DNA of 64,000 bases from Ecdyonurus torrentis (GCA_949318235.1 OX439137.1:5502641-5566640); one strand, 5' to 3'; counted from the first letter of the stretch, positions 41,557 to 51,857 are shown. The notes: generated by a model not told the origin, from the sequence alone. A program made the numbers and translations.

Positions 41557-41904
41557 CCTGATCAATGCTTACATCAAAGTCTCCCACTTGGACTCTTACT
41601 TTTGATTTTGATCTCAACTCTACTAGCGGCTCAGTTCCCGGTAGTTCAATCTTCACCTAAGATATCCAATATTCTGGCTCTATTAGTCTGTGTTACCGGT
41701 ACACTTGCAATTTTCATCGTATTTGGTAGAGCTGGGACTCCGGGACGTACTGTACTTTTGTTCGCCGTACTCTTAGTGGTGCACACCATGTTACCGTTGC
41801 CTCGTAGTTTGACCTTGGCTCTAGCAGGGGTCATCACAGTGGCTCACCTCATCTTGGCTTCTGTATGGCAGCAGGATAGTCAACTGGCACCATCGGCTGC
41901 TCAG
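41557..41904 (+). CDS. Membrane adenylyl cyclase, exon 2 (TM2-TM5)
   Basis: A 348-bp exon, in frame on both sides (phase 0), adding 116 residues (43-158 of the model). Hydropathy shows four membrane spans: about 51-67, 78-98, 107-123 and 126-145. LLFAVLLVVHTMLPLPRSL around TM4/TM5 matches the FxVYTLLPxxxR-type signature of adenylyl cyclases of the ADCY2/4/7 group, and VAHLILAS fits the following helix. The acceptor TTTTATGTTACAG is at 41556 and the donor CAG/GTATGC at 41904. The exon stands out from its introns by lower AT content and no low-complexity sequence. Membrane helices diverge fast, so the subtype rests on exons 1-3 together. Confidence 0.88.
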
Positions 41905-41961
41905 GTATGCTTTTTTTTATCATATGGGGAGGGGTCAGTAATGTAAACAAAATATTCGTTT

Positions 41962-41990
41962 TTTTTTTGTTTGTTTGTTTGTTTGTTTGT
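41962..41990. repeat. (TTTG)n microsatellite in intron 2
   Basis: A short TTTG run just after the exon 2 donor. Confidence 0.8.
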
Positions 41991-42131
41991 TATTGTTGTT
42001 GTTGCAGTGTTACGTTGCACAGTAAATAAATGTCATTATGAATAGTAAGGTTTTTGCATTGAAAAACAATGCACATTATATAAGAGCTCAATTTCTCAGT
42101 AATTAATTTGTTTCGATTTCTTTTTACACTA

Positions 42132-42427
42132 CACTCTAAAAATTTGTGCATTACTTAAGTTACGATTCGAATCCTAACTTATTTAAGATATACACTTTTA
42201 AGTTATTATGAGTACCTAAAATAGTGCATTTTAGCAAGTTGTTAAAAATAGCTAATTTAAGTTGCTTTAAGTTTTTTAAAGTTTTTTTAAGCTATTTCAA
42301 GTTAAATTATATATTTTTAATAATTTGCTAAAATGCATTATTTTAGCTATACTCATAATAACTTAAAAGTGTGTATCTTAAATAAGTAAGGATTCGTAAC
42401 TAAAGAAATGCACCATTTTTTAGAGTG
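42132..42427. mobile_element. TA-flanked palindromic MITE in intron 2
   Basis: Tips CACTCTAAAAA and TTTTTAGAGTG are flanked by TA on both sides. The arms of about 130 bp pair along their length (CTTATTTAAGATATACACTT opposite its complement). It fills about 40% of the 735-bp intron 2. Tc1/mariner-type by target; single copy here. Confidence 0.75.
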
Positions 42428-42639
42428 TACAAAAATCGTAAGGTTTCTGCCAACACTTATAACCAAGTACTTCTTTTATAGGGATTGCAAAATAACTACA
42501 TAACAAAAATCTTGTAAAAATTAAAAATTACTCGAAAAAAAAAATAAAAGAATACTTATTGAAGAATTCAGCCCTTTCAGAATATATGGTATACATACAT
42601 AAATATATGTCCTAATTTTATGCTTCATTGTGATGTTAG

Positions 42640-42834
42640 GTGATCAGTGACGCTCTGCTACTGCTGAGTGCGAGTGCTACAGGTCTTTACTACAGGGAGA
42701 TGACAGAGGCAGCTCACGAGCGTACTTTCGTGGGAACACGACATTGCATAGAGTCCCGTGTCAAGCTTGAGTGTGAGAAAGAACAGCAGGAACAGTTGCT
42801 TCTCAGTGTTATACCAGCCTATATTGCAGCAGAG
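42640..42834 (+). CDS. Membrane adenylyl cyclase, exon 3 (TM6 and signalling helix)
   Basis: A 195-bp exon adding residues 159-223 in phase 0. It starts with TM6 (ISDALLLLSASATGLYY) and continues into the cytosolic coiled helix that couples the membrane domain to catalytic domain C1. The conserved run KLECEKEQQEQLLLSVIPAY is the family hallmark before C1 (family form ERLLLSVLPxH/Y) and makes the assignment firm. The acceptor is GATGTTAG and the donor GAG/GTGAGT. The next exon should begin with the start of C1 and soon reach the first metal-binding aspartate; nothing like that is seen up to 64000. So only the first transmembrane cassette (223 residues of an expected 1,000 or more) is in the window. 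Confidence 0.92.
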
Positions 42835-43981
42835 GTGAGTAACAAATATTGTAATATGAGTGATGTGCAATATCTTATGTTACAGTCATGCTAAAACATC
42901 GTAATCAATGTCCCTTACATGACTTTTCCGACTCTTAGCTGATTTTTTACACACGAGTTAAATTTTCCTCTAGAGGGAACACTGCGATACGTTTGGTGTC
43001 TATTTGAACTATTATGATGAGGTTGTCTAAAGGTCAGAAACGATGTATATGACGTAAACAGAGATAACCTCTCGGAATACTTGCGCTCAGATGACAACAA
43101 GACCTCAAACCTTGTGAAGCAGTATTAGAAATAGTAGTTTTAGCTGCCAATCGCGGCATTTCAGTGTAAAAGCTTGAATCATGCTTGTCTACAAATTTAT
43201 ACAGGGAGTTGGAACACATTTAAGGGACATTGCGTAGTTATATAACCAACCATTCGTTATAACTTACAACCAGTTAGGTAATATTATTTAAAAAAAAATC
43301 TAGGCAGCAAGAGACAAATTATGATTTTATTATTTTATATCATGTAGTGTTACTGAGAGTATAACAAAAGTTAAGCGTAAACATTTACAATAATAAAGAA
43401 ATAGAGAGTTCTTAGGAAGAACGGCCAAATACGACCTTGAACACTTCCATTCCTTTGTTATAACTTCTTATAACAAAAGCCACATCATTGCATAATACAG
43501 TATTGTAGCCTAAAACAGATGTGTTTAGTATTCCTCATTTAAAGTTTTCCGTTTCAATGCAATAATTATAAAAAATGAAAACATGAGTTTAACATTAGGG
43601 CATTAAGGTTCTTTGCCTTTTCCAGAAATTCCTGTAATAATTTACCAATATTAACGCACATAATAACTTCTATTTTAATCAAAGATTTAAAAAAAAATGA
43701 GTTAAAAATTAAGTATAATAATATGATATGTTCATTTACGAAGTAATTAAAAATACTATCAATAAAATAAATTAGCTATAAAAGTTAAATAACAAAATTT
43801 CAAGGTCTCCGCAAAATAAATATAAAAGCAACACTATAATTTGACAATATTTCAAAATTACGTACATCTGTTAACCAATCGTTTATTGACATTACTCCCA
43901 ATGTTAAATTGCTTGATAACAAATATAGATACGTGCTATCAATGTGAATAGCTAGATTATAAAACTTATAAGGTGTCAATA

Positions 43982-43984
<3 letters not shown>
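42835..43984. other. Start of putative intron 3
   Basis: Begins with the GTGAGT donor. 42890-43250 is less AT-rich than the rest, but open frames on both strands are short and no acceptor-bounded exon with cyclase similarity is seen. Confidence 0.5.

Positions 43985-44027
<43 letters not shown>
43985..44027. repeat. Poly(A) run
   Basis: An uninterrupted A run of about 41 nt. Confidence 0.95.
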
Positions 44028-44029
<2 letters not shown>

Positions 44030-44397
44030 TAACAAAGTACACTATGTACGATTTTACCTGTCATCCTATATAGTTCGATCTATATATTATTGTATAAAAA
44101 CAACACGCTCTAGCACTCAGCAACTAAAAATAAAAACTTCAATTTTTACCTTCTAATATATAGCTATATGATATACACGGTAAAAAAAATACATTTACAC
44201 GTAAAAAAAAACAGTATACTTTTATATTTCTACACTGATTCAAATAACTACGTGTGGCTTTACGCTTTACGCATACATTAATCCTGTAAATTGAAAAAGG
44301 GTAAATATTAACCTGAAACAAGGTATTAATATACTATAGTGTTTCGTAATATATGTGAAATATCAACTAACCTAGCTAAGACACACCGTTAATGTTT

Positions 44398-44648
44398 TAC
44401 CTGCATTATGCATCATTGTGCTGCATTAATACCTGCACAGAAAAAATTACTACTTATGACAGGTACATGAATCCTGTATTTTGCAATAAGGTACACTTGA
44501 ACTTGGACCAGGTAGTTCTAAACTACAATACCACTTAATCTAAGTAAGTAAGTAAGTCACACCTTTATTGTTGCACAGAGCACCTGCATTAGGTATTATT
44601 GTAGTATAGTAATACCTGTGTTCTAGCTTATATGTCTTACCTATTACA

Positions 44649-44655
<7 letters not shown>
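44398..44655 (-). repeat. Dispersed repeat family P, copy 2
   Basis: Reverse-complement relative of 18388-18600. It carries an inserted TAAG repeat (about 44540-44554) between conserved blocks. Confidence 0.7.

Positions 44656-44656
<1 letters not shown>

Positions 44657-44705
<49 letters not shown>
44657..44705. repeat. Poly(T) run
   Basis: About 49 nt of pure T directly after family P copy 2. Confidence 0.95.
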
Positions 44706-44707
<2 letters not shown>

Positions 44708-44888
44708 GTGTGTTAATGTTAACCTCTTGCAAATTACAGGACTTATGTACCTGGCAAAAGAATAGTATTTTTTTTCTTTATAACAAAAACTCATTAAAAT
44801 TTTTAATGAAATTTCCAGATTTCAAATATTATTTCATTTAAAGTGATTTTCAACCTGGGTTTTCTTATATAATAATAATCTACAATGC

Positions 44889-45000
44889 TGTTTGTAAACT
44901 CTGCTGTTTGTTTGTTTTTTGCTACTAAAAATGACGATCAACTATGATTATTCAAATGTAATGCACATTTTTTGTAACAAGAAAACAGGATTTACGAACA
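44889..45000. mobile_element. MITE family G, copy 2
   Basis: Inverted tips TGTTTGTAAACTC and CAGGATTTACGAACA, with AAATGACGATCAACTA inside as in copy 1. Confidence 0.75.
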
Positions 45001-45029
45001 ACACCAATATGACTTCATTTTTACACTTC

Positions 45030-45373
45030 TTAAAGCCATAGACCACATAAAACAACAGGTGCTTTTTAATGAATAAACACAAAATGGGATCTTCAAAACT
45101 GTTGACAATTTTTACCAGAATGTTAATGTAGCGCCACGAGAGAGCGTGAAAATACTGTAAAGTATGTAATTTAAGTGACGATTTATGTTTATGACGTCAG
45201 AAACATGCAAAAATTAGTATAAAAATGTTGTGCGGGTTGCATAAATCGAAATTTCTGATCCTTTGCTACGGAGCTACTGTTGGGTTTTGAGACAAACTAA
45301 AGTTATTTATGTAAGCTCCATCAAGTGATTTGTGATATAAATGCTTATGTTTTTCTCTGGTCTATTCCTTTAA
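45030..45373 (+). mobile_element. MITE family A, copy 9 (full length)
   Basis: 344 bp, from TTAAAGCCATAGACC to TCTGGTCTATTCCTTTAA. Carries TATGACGTCAGAAACATGC. Confidence 0.85.
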
Positions 45374-45543
45374 GGTTATACATTCTTCTTTTCTTTTTTT
45401 TTTGCATTTGTGTGCCTTTTAACAATATGTAAGCGTCTATGTAAAATGAGTTTTTTATAAAAATAAATTTTCATTAATATAATGAAATGTATTAAAATAT
45501 AAGAACAAAAAATATTGCAAGAAACTTTAACAAAGCTAAAAGG

Positions 45544-45578
<35 letters not shown>

Positions 45579-46311
45579 TACAACTTGTAAATACACACTC
45601 TGAAAATGTTTCACTTCAGATATAAAATATTTATGTTAAAATACTTTTAAATCTTTTGGGATTCTCTTCTGTCTCTGCACAAGACAGAATAAGAGAGAGA
45701 AAAAGAGGTAAAAAATTGCTTTTAACGCTTTTATAATGAAAAATATATACTGTAAATAAAAATATCAGGTTTATAAATAAAATTTCTAGCGCTGTATAAA
45801 ATTAAATTTGATTTTTTTGTTTTATGAAGAATGAAATTTTTAAAATTGTTTTTTTTTTTCTTTATATTTAAAGTAAGTTTAATATTAAAATTTGAATAGT
45901 TGTGTAAGGTAAAGTTTTACGTAAATCTTTCACTCGTTATTTCTCAAGTTTTTTCATGGTTTAAAATGAATAACATGTTTTTTATTTTATATTTTAATTT
46001 TTCTTTTTTACGTTATTTGTAGAGTTATTGCTATTTTTTTTGTCATGAAGATTATTAAATAATAAATATATTTTTTGATGAAATAATAAAAAAAAACTTT
46101 ATGCAGTCATTGTGAGGGCTTAATGACAGTCATATAAAACAAGCTCTTGACTAAGAAAGTTTAAATTATGAACCAACGTTCAAGAGCAAATATGTAAGCA
46201 AAATTTCCAATTCCAATATAGAAACACTTTAAACTTAATTAATTGATCAGAAAAATGACATGCAAAATGAAAGAATTATTTTATGTTAACGTCATCTTTA
46301 TATGCCGACAA
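45374..46311. other. AT-rich DNA with LINE-tail remnant
   Basis: A pure A run lies at 45545-45576. A minus-strand family N-like tail is at about 46073-46160 (TGTGAGGGCTTAATGACAG). No exon is seen. Confidence 0.45.
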
Positions 46312-46537
46312 AATGAATGAATGAATGAATGAATGAATGAATGAATGAATGAATGAATGAATGAATGAATGAATGAATGAATGAATGAATGAATGAATGA
46401 ATGAATGAATGAATGAATGAATGAATGAATGAATGAATGAATGAATGAATGAATGAATGAATGAATGAATGAATGAATGAATGAATGAATGAATGAATGA
46501 ATGAATGAATGAATGAATGAATGAATGAATGAATGAA
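46312..46537. repeat. (AATG)n tetranucleotide microsatellite
   Basis: About 56 perfect AATG units, 226 bp, without interruption. The minus-strand open frame (Phe-Ile-His-Ser repeats) is a by-product. Confidence 0.97.
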
Positions 46538-46742
46538 ATAACAAATAAGTCAATACAGTGACGTCATAGCCCCTGAATGGTAGGCAACAAGTTGGTCATA
46601 TCTGTCGTGCAGGTTGCATTCTAGCAAGAGACAGGATACTTAAATCGGTACATATAACAATAATTTTAACTCGTACAAATAATTTTTCATCAAAATTATT
46701 ATGAATTTGATTTCTTAAAAAACAAATGGCATTAAATATGGT

Positions 46743-47129
46743 AAAGCTGGTATGGCCGAGTGGTGAAGGCAGCTGACTCGCAACTCTGTACTCCTCACCG
46801 AGTATAGGTTCGAGCCACTGCTAGGTGCGTACGTGAAGTGTGAGAGCACAACACGTTGCACGATGCATGTTTACATGCATTCCATGACGACGCACAGTAT
46901 TCGGGAGGTGCATGATTGATGTGATTGCACCGACCAGCCTGCCTAGATGTTTCCACGGTTTCTCTAGGCTGTCATGGCGAATGCCGGGCTGTGTACTTAG
47001 GCCGTGGCCAGCCCGTGTGTGCTTTTCCATTAATTGGAAAGTCCTTACCTGTCGATAAGACAATGTCTTGACTGGGACTGGGATTGGTGTATAGCACGAT
47101 AACACAATATGGCAAGCAAAAAAAAAAAA

Positions 47130-47160
<31 letters not shown>
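46743..47160 (+). mobile_element. tRNA-derived SINE (second type), full length
   Basis: The tRNA-like head (about 46746-46826) has an A box TGGCCGAGTGGT (46753-46764) and a B box GGTTCGAGCC (46807-46816), typical of a Leu/Ser-type tRNA promoter. The body of about 290 bp carries GAAGTGTGAGAGCACAACAC, a central CACCGACCAGCCTGCCTAGA and a 3' domain with TGTCGATAAGACAATGTCTT. The tail is A-rich with AAAT repeats (47118-47160). Truncated copies lie at 38269 and 35739. The 94-codon minus-strand open frame is a by-product. Confidence 0.88.
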
Positions 47161-47169
47161 AGTAAATAT

Positions 47170-47697
47170 TAGAGCTGTAAATTTAAACCGGGTCGAGCAC
47201 CCGCCCGGGTCAAAATCTTCGGGTGCTCGTTTTTTTGAAAATGGTCAACCCGGGTTTCGAGCTTTTAGCTCGAAAACGAGCTTTTTCGAGTTGAGCTCGT
47301 GAATAACTCGTAAAAAAAACGAGCTTTTGAAAATAAATCGAGCTAAAGAAAATTTATTGAAGAAAGAAAAGAAAAAAAGTTTGTAATTTTTGTTTAAAAT
47401 GGTGTTTTTAGTATTCTATCATGCAAAATAAGTTGTTTAAAATATTTTTAAAAATTATTTTATTTTATTTATGACTTTTATCATCCAAAAAACAATTTTT
47501 TCATAATGAAAATCGAGCTTTTTGCTTCATAGGCTCGAAAACTCGTTTTTAAACTTTGGCTCAATTATCGAGCTTTCCGAGCTTTGGCTTGTTTTTCGAG
47601 TTTAAGCTCGATTTCAAGCTAAACCCGGGTTTCGAGTCAAACCGGGCTAAAAAATTTCAGCCCGGGTTAAAAATATTTCGAGTTTTTTACAGCTCTA
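47170..47697. mobile_element. hAT-type MITE with 8-bp target duplication
   Basis: Tips TAGAGCTGTAAA and TTTACAGCTCTA are flanked by perfect 8-bp duplications GTAAATAT (47162-47169 and 47698-47705). Eight-base duplications and TAGAG-type tips are characteristic of the hAT superfamily. The 528-bp interior is non-coding and full of CGAGCTTTT/AAAAGCTCG motifs in both orientations; CCCGGGT blocks lie near each end. It inserted directly beyond the AAAT tail of the SINE at 46743. Confidence 0.92.
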
Positions 47698-47705
47698 GTA
47701 AATAT

Positions 47706-48241
47706 CTATGTTTCCATGCATAAATGTACTAACTTCCCTTTACACCATTGTTGATTATGCCCTATCTTAAATTTACGCTTTTTGTTATGCAAATACGTTT
47801 CAGTATAATTCACCTGCATTTAATAGGTGACTCGTGATTCAAAAGGAGATACAAAGGATACTCCCTTTTTTAAGTTTAAAGGTTTCGAGCTATTTTACTC
47901 AATTTAACAATCTTTCTTTGATTGCTTATATTAACTTTCACCATGGACGTAATATTCTGTATAAGTTGGCGTGTTGTTATCAATGTAATAATAAAAATCT
48001 TCTATTCACTTACATTTCACTATAATATCAACTAAAGTTTGTTTTCCCATTCCAGATAAATATGAAGGCAATTTCACTTTTCTTTCAATTCTATATATCC
48101 CCGCTTATCCCTTAAATATACATACTTTCATTCATTACTATGGAGTATGGATAAATCAGTATCAAACGTTATTAAAGAGAAAGTCATTGTTTGATTTATC
48201 CTTTCGTCTACGTTATTTGAACCTCTATAATGAGGAACTAG

Positions 48242-48244
<3 letters not shown>
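47706..48244. other. AT-rich DNA without recognised features
   Basis: No exon or repeat copy is supported. Confidence 0.5.

Positions 48245-48276
<32 letters not shown>
48245..48276. repeat. (AT)n microsatellite beside the Penelope-like element
   Basis: A 32-bp AT run at the 3' side (minus-strand sense) of the retroelement fragment. Confidence 0.9.
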
Positions 48277-48279
<3 letters not shown>

Positions 48280-48463
48280 AAAAATTCATTGTAGTCTTAC
48301 CTTCTATAAGACCCTGGGCTTTCACTCGCTGCTTGTTTTGACGATAAAAAATAACACACAACACCATAAAAAATTGTCACTTATATATAAGTTAATAAAA
48401 AGACTCAATTCACAGTTTTTTAAAAATTATATATACATAGCTATGTTATATTTACACCAAATT

Positions 48464-48517
48464 GTAACGTTTTCGAGTGCGTATGTAGAAACATACAGTG
48501 TCTGCACTCTTCTTCAG
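48464..48517 (-). ncRNA. Hammerhead ribozyme-like motif of the Penelope-like element
   Basis: On the minus strand, one base after the stop codon, the sequence reads CTGAAGA (48511-48517), then stem strand GAGTGC (plus 48504-48509), an inner hairpin, the complementary strand GCACTC (plus 48475-48480), and GAAAACGTTA. Core boxes CTGANGA and GAAA flanking a 6-bp stem II match the hammerhead layout known from Penelope-like elements, as does the short self-complementary AACGTT for stem III. One extra A follows the first box, and stem I pairing is weak, so activity is uncertain. Confidence 0.45.
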
Positions 48518-48518
48518 C

Positions 48519-49151
48519 TTACTGACTCTTGCTCACGAGGCGCGCCGACCTCCGCAACGGGGGGAGTGGCTCGTCCTCGTCAGGTGTTATTTTATTGTTT
48601 ATATTTTCACCTGTACGATCACGTGGTACAGTCTTTTTACATGAATCTATAAGTGGAATCCAAATAGGCGGCAAATCAAAACTAGGTTGACTGATTGTTT
48701 CATTATTTCTTCTTGACATTTCTATTGCTTCTAATATTTTTCTTTTTTTATAATGACTTTCTCTTCCTATCACCTTTGTTTTCTCCCATTGAATTTGATG
48801 GCTGTTCTCCAGTGCATGATCTACAAGTTTTGAATATCCTGTATCTCTTTTTTCTATTTTTTGCCTGTGTTCATTCACCCTGATGTCCAATGGACGACCC
48901 GTTTCTCCGATGTATTCTTTCTCACATACACAGGGTATAGAATATACTACATCTTTATTCATATTTTTCTTCATGTCTGGTTTTGTACGTGCTAAACTTG
49001 ATTTTAATGTGTCTCTGGAAGAACAAACAATACGAAGATTGACTCCCTTACCAATACGTTGTATTTTTTCACTCAACCCTTGCATATAGGGGATGCAAAT
49101 GGTTGCGTCTGGTTTCTTTTCTTCAGTATTGTTTCTTTCTTTGCTGTTTTT
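48519..49151 (-). pseudogene. Penelope-like element endonuclease (GIY-YIG) fragment
   Basis: About 210 codons, ending at TAA 48519-48521. The GIY-YIG nuclease domain is clear: a Cys pair (VVYSIPCVCEKEYIGETGRP) leading into the YIG motif, then the Arg of DIRVNEHR and the Glu of KILEAIE expected in the active site. Downstream PSFDLPPIW and a basic C-terminus follow. Penelope-like elements combine a reverse transcriptase with this nuclease; here only the linker and nuclease remain. The open frame extends to 49283, but those first 44 residues are translated AT repeat. The frame is uninterrupted, so the copy is fairly young. The Cys-X-Cys spacing is shorter than the usual two to five residues. Confidence 0.88.
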
Positions 49152-49156
49152 ATATA

Positions 49157-49157
49157 T

Positions 49158-49193
<36 letters not shown>

Positions 49194-49236
49194 GGAAAAC
49201 CAATAATAAAATAAAGCTTTGAAGTCGAGTTTAATG

Positions 49237-49273
<37 letters not shown>

Positions 49274-49316
49274 GGAAAACCAATAATAAAATAAAGCTTT
49301 GAAGTCGAGTTTAATG
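49157..49316. repeat. 80-bp tandem duplication at the element's upstream side
   Basis: Two units of 80 bp (ending 49236 and 49316) each contain an AT repeat followed by ATGGAAAACCAATAATAAAA and AGCTTTGAAGTCGAGTTTAA. They appear identical in the unique part. Confidence 0.9.
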
Positions 49317-49451
49317 ATAGATGATTACTAGAATAATGCAAATAGTTTATTTTTATGTGAACGTATCAAAATATAATAATTTTAATTATTTTATACGTAT
49401 TTTACGAAGCAGATAGCAATGAGGAAGACTGAAAAAAAAATTTAGGGGGTA

Positions 49452-49693
49452 ATTTTCTTGCATATTCTAAAAGAGGACATTATCTTGAATGTATATGAAT
49501 TTTTAAATAATTTTTGAAATTAACGAAATGATATCACTGTCGGGAACCTTTTCCTATGCTCACATGCATAAGTAGCCACCCGTGACGTCATTTTTTGATT
49601 TTCTAAATTAATCACTTATAGTAAACTAAAAAATTAGAAATACACATATTAATCGATTCAGGACTAAATCCTCTGTTATAAGATGAAATAAAA
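49452..49693. mobile_element. MITE family L, copy 2
   Basis: Same orientation as 6589-6852. It shares CATATTCTAAAAGAGGACAT, CCGTGACGTCATTTTTTGAT and the end AGATGAAATAAAATTAC. Confidence 0.7.
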
Positions 49694-49928
49694 TTACGTC
49701 TTAAAAAATTTTTTTTTCATCATTGTCATTTAAGAAACGATGTTGATACAAAATCTTACATCTATAAAGATTATAGTTTTACTATCTCTTCCTTTTATTT
49801 ACATCATTTGGTATGAAAAAAAGGGTCTAATGCCTTTAAAAAGTTTAGTGAATTTCCGCTATTGAAGTAAATGTGAAAGTGGGTATACTTTGTGTTTAAT
49901 AGAGACGTTATAAACTTTGCTTGTAAGA

Positions 49929-49964
<36 letters not shown>

Positions 49965-50369
49965 ATACCAGCTTGTGGAGTATAAAAAGTTCTTACTGAG
50001 AAACTAACGTCTGACATTCAAAGTAAAACAAAAAAAGTGATGTAAAAACAAAAACAAAGCATGCCTTTAAAATAGAAGTGTATAAGAACTCGAGTTGTTT
50101 TCTTCAATTACATTAGCAAATATACACTGAAGAATAAAATGTTAGGCATCATGTACAAAATTTTAATGGTTCATTAGAGCAATACTATTTTCTATAGAAC
50201 AAAAAACCACCAATAAATACATTCTAGCTTCATTTCAGCATCAATTATTGATAACAATATGGGGAAAAAACGTAATTCGTTTTCATGCCACATTGAATAG
50301 ATATACTGTATAATTATCTAGAGCATAAATGTTGCTTTTTGAGGGTATCATAAGTAACTACTAAACATC
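49694..50369. other. AT-rich DNA without recognised features
   Basis: A 35-nt A run lies at about 49929-49963. No exon is recognised. Confidence 0.5.
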
Positions 50370-50693
50370 TTAAAGACCACATGTGCTTTTTAATGAACAA
50401 ACACGAAATGGGATCTTCAAAACTGATGACAACTTTTTATCAGCCCCACGAGAGAGCGTACTGTATACTGTAAAGTATGCAATCTGCGTAAATATTCATG
50501 TTTCTGACGTCAGAAACATGCAAAAATAAGTAAAAAAAAAAAAAATTGTGCGGGTTGCATAAATTGAAATTTTTTGATCACTGCTATACGGAGCTACGAT
50601 AAGGGTTTTGAGACAAACTAAAGCTATTTATGTAAGTTCCATCAAGTGTTTTGTGATATGAATACTGATGTTTTCTTCTGGTCTATTCCTTTA
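50370..50693 (+). mobile_element. MITE family A, copy 10
   Basis: From TTAAAGACCACATGTGC (slightly deleted tip) to TCTGGTCTATTCCTTTAA. It carries TTCTGACGTCAGAAACATGC, a longer palindrome around the CRE core. Family I-like sequence follows at 50694-50792. Confidence 0.85.
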
Positions 50694-50699
50694 ACTATT

Positions 50700-51542
50700 A
50701 TGCTATATAGTATAATCACAATACAATAGCATATATTATGATGTTATTCATAAAAGTTGTTACATTGAGCTGTCATAGTTATTACGTATTTATTTTACTT
50801 TATATTTTGTACAGTATACATAGTATGTACTGTACAGTACACATAGCTACATAGCATATCAATGTGGCATAGTTTAAATAACTTTTCAATATTTATAATA
50901 TTTTATTATGTTATTAACGTTTACGCTATTTAATATAATAACTATCCATTTCTTTATATATAATTCATTTTTTTATGCGATATAAAGAGAAAACTGTGCA
51001 AAATTTATTATGATATTAAAACTAAACGTATCTTTTTGGGGTTTTTCTGTGGTTTTCCTTTTCAGCTGGTGGTTATTATTTTAAAAAGCAACAACTTGTT
51101 TCTAACTAAAAACTTATGACCTCTTTCTTTGTTTACTTTTTTATTGTATTCTACTGATCTATATTTCAGTAATTTGAACGTCATTCCGATGAGTGGTTAG
51201 ATTAACAGATGAATGGTAAAAATGATAAGCTACATCATTTTGCACTATAAAAAATAATCATTATAAGTAACTTAGTTAGGGCAGTAGTTAAAGTTATTGG
51301 TGTAATTTTATTGTTCACCTCTCTCTCTCTCTCTTTTTTTTTTTTTTTTTTTTTTCGTCTAAAATTTATTGCTATTAATATTAAATTTGACTCTATTTAC
51401 CCCTGTACGTATATATCTTGTTAAGTTTGCAAATACAATTGTTGCAATAATATACAATCAAACATGTAAAGCCTTGTTTACAATAAGCTTTTTCTAATTG
51501 GAATTGTTAATTTTTTGATCAAAATATTCTTATGGAGCTTAC
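50700..51542. other. AT-rich DNA without recognised features
   Basis: I-like motifs up to about 50792 and a CT run followed by a T run at 51319-51356. No exon is seen. Confidence 0.45.
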
Positions 51543-51857
51543 TTAAAGGCGTAGAACACCTTGAACAAAAAAAGTTGCGTAATATCCTAACAAACCTGAA
51601 AATCAACGTTGATTTGGCTGGAGTCATTGCTTTCTAATTTATTTTCCATTCACAAAATGCCATTGGCGGTCACTGACGTCACAGATCACCCGGTTTACGC
51701 GCGCGTAAAACAAGCGAGCTGTGACGTCAGTAACCACCAGCGGCATTTTGTGAATGGAAAATAGATTAGAAATCAAAGACTTCGGCCAAATCAACGTTGA
51801 TTTTCAGGTTTGTTAGGATATTACACATTTTTTGTTCAAGGTGTTCTACGCCTTTAA
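51543..51857. mobile_element. MITE family B, copy 2 (TTAA-tipped palindrome)
   Basis: 315 bp with tips TTAAAGGCGTAGAACACC and GGTGTTCTACGCCTTTAA. The arms pair almost throughout around ACGCGCGCGT (about 51697-51706). Each arm has a TGACGTCA palindrome. Confidence 0.88.

Larger units (their letters stand above)
48277..49151 (-). mobile_element. Penelope-like retroelement, 5'-truncated copy
   Basis: A minus-strand fragment keeps the C-terminal coding part of a Penelope-like element (48519-49151) and about 240 bp of 3' sequence. It is bounded on both sides by AT microsatellites (48245-48276 and about 49152-49192). The reverse transcriptase that normally precedes the endonuclease is absent. Target duplications cannot be judged in AT repeats. 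Confidence 0.85.

Noticed and set aside
42915..43219. Two minus-strand open frames after exon 3
   Set aside because: No recognisable product and no conserved motif; antisense to the putative intron.
46281..46553. 90-codon open frame of Phe-Ile-His-Ser repeats
   Set aside because: Product of the AATG microsatellite.
46746..46826. Functional tRNA-Leu/Ser gene
   Set aside because: Promoter boxes are good, but no closed acceptor stem is evident and the sequence continues into a repeated SINE body.
48275..48652. 125-codon plus-strand open frame
   Set aside because: It overlaps the Penelope-like nuclease in antisense and has no recognisable product.
49152..49283. First 44 residues of the 254-codon Penelope-like open frame
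   Set aside because: Encoded by AT microsatellite and the tandem duplication (Ile-Tyr repeats), so not part of the endonuclease.
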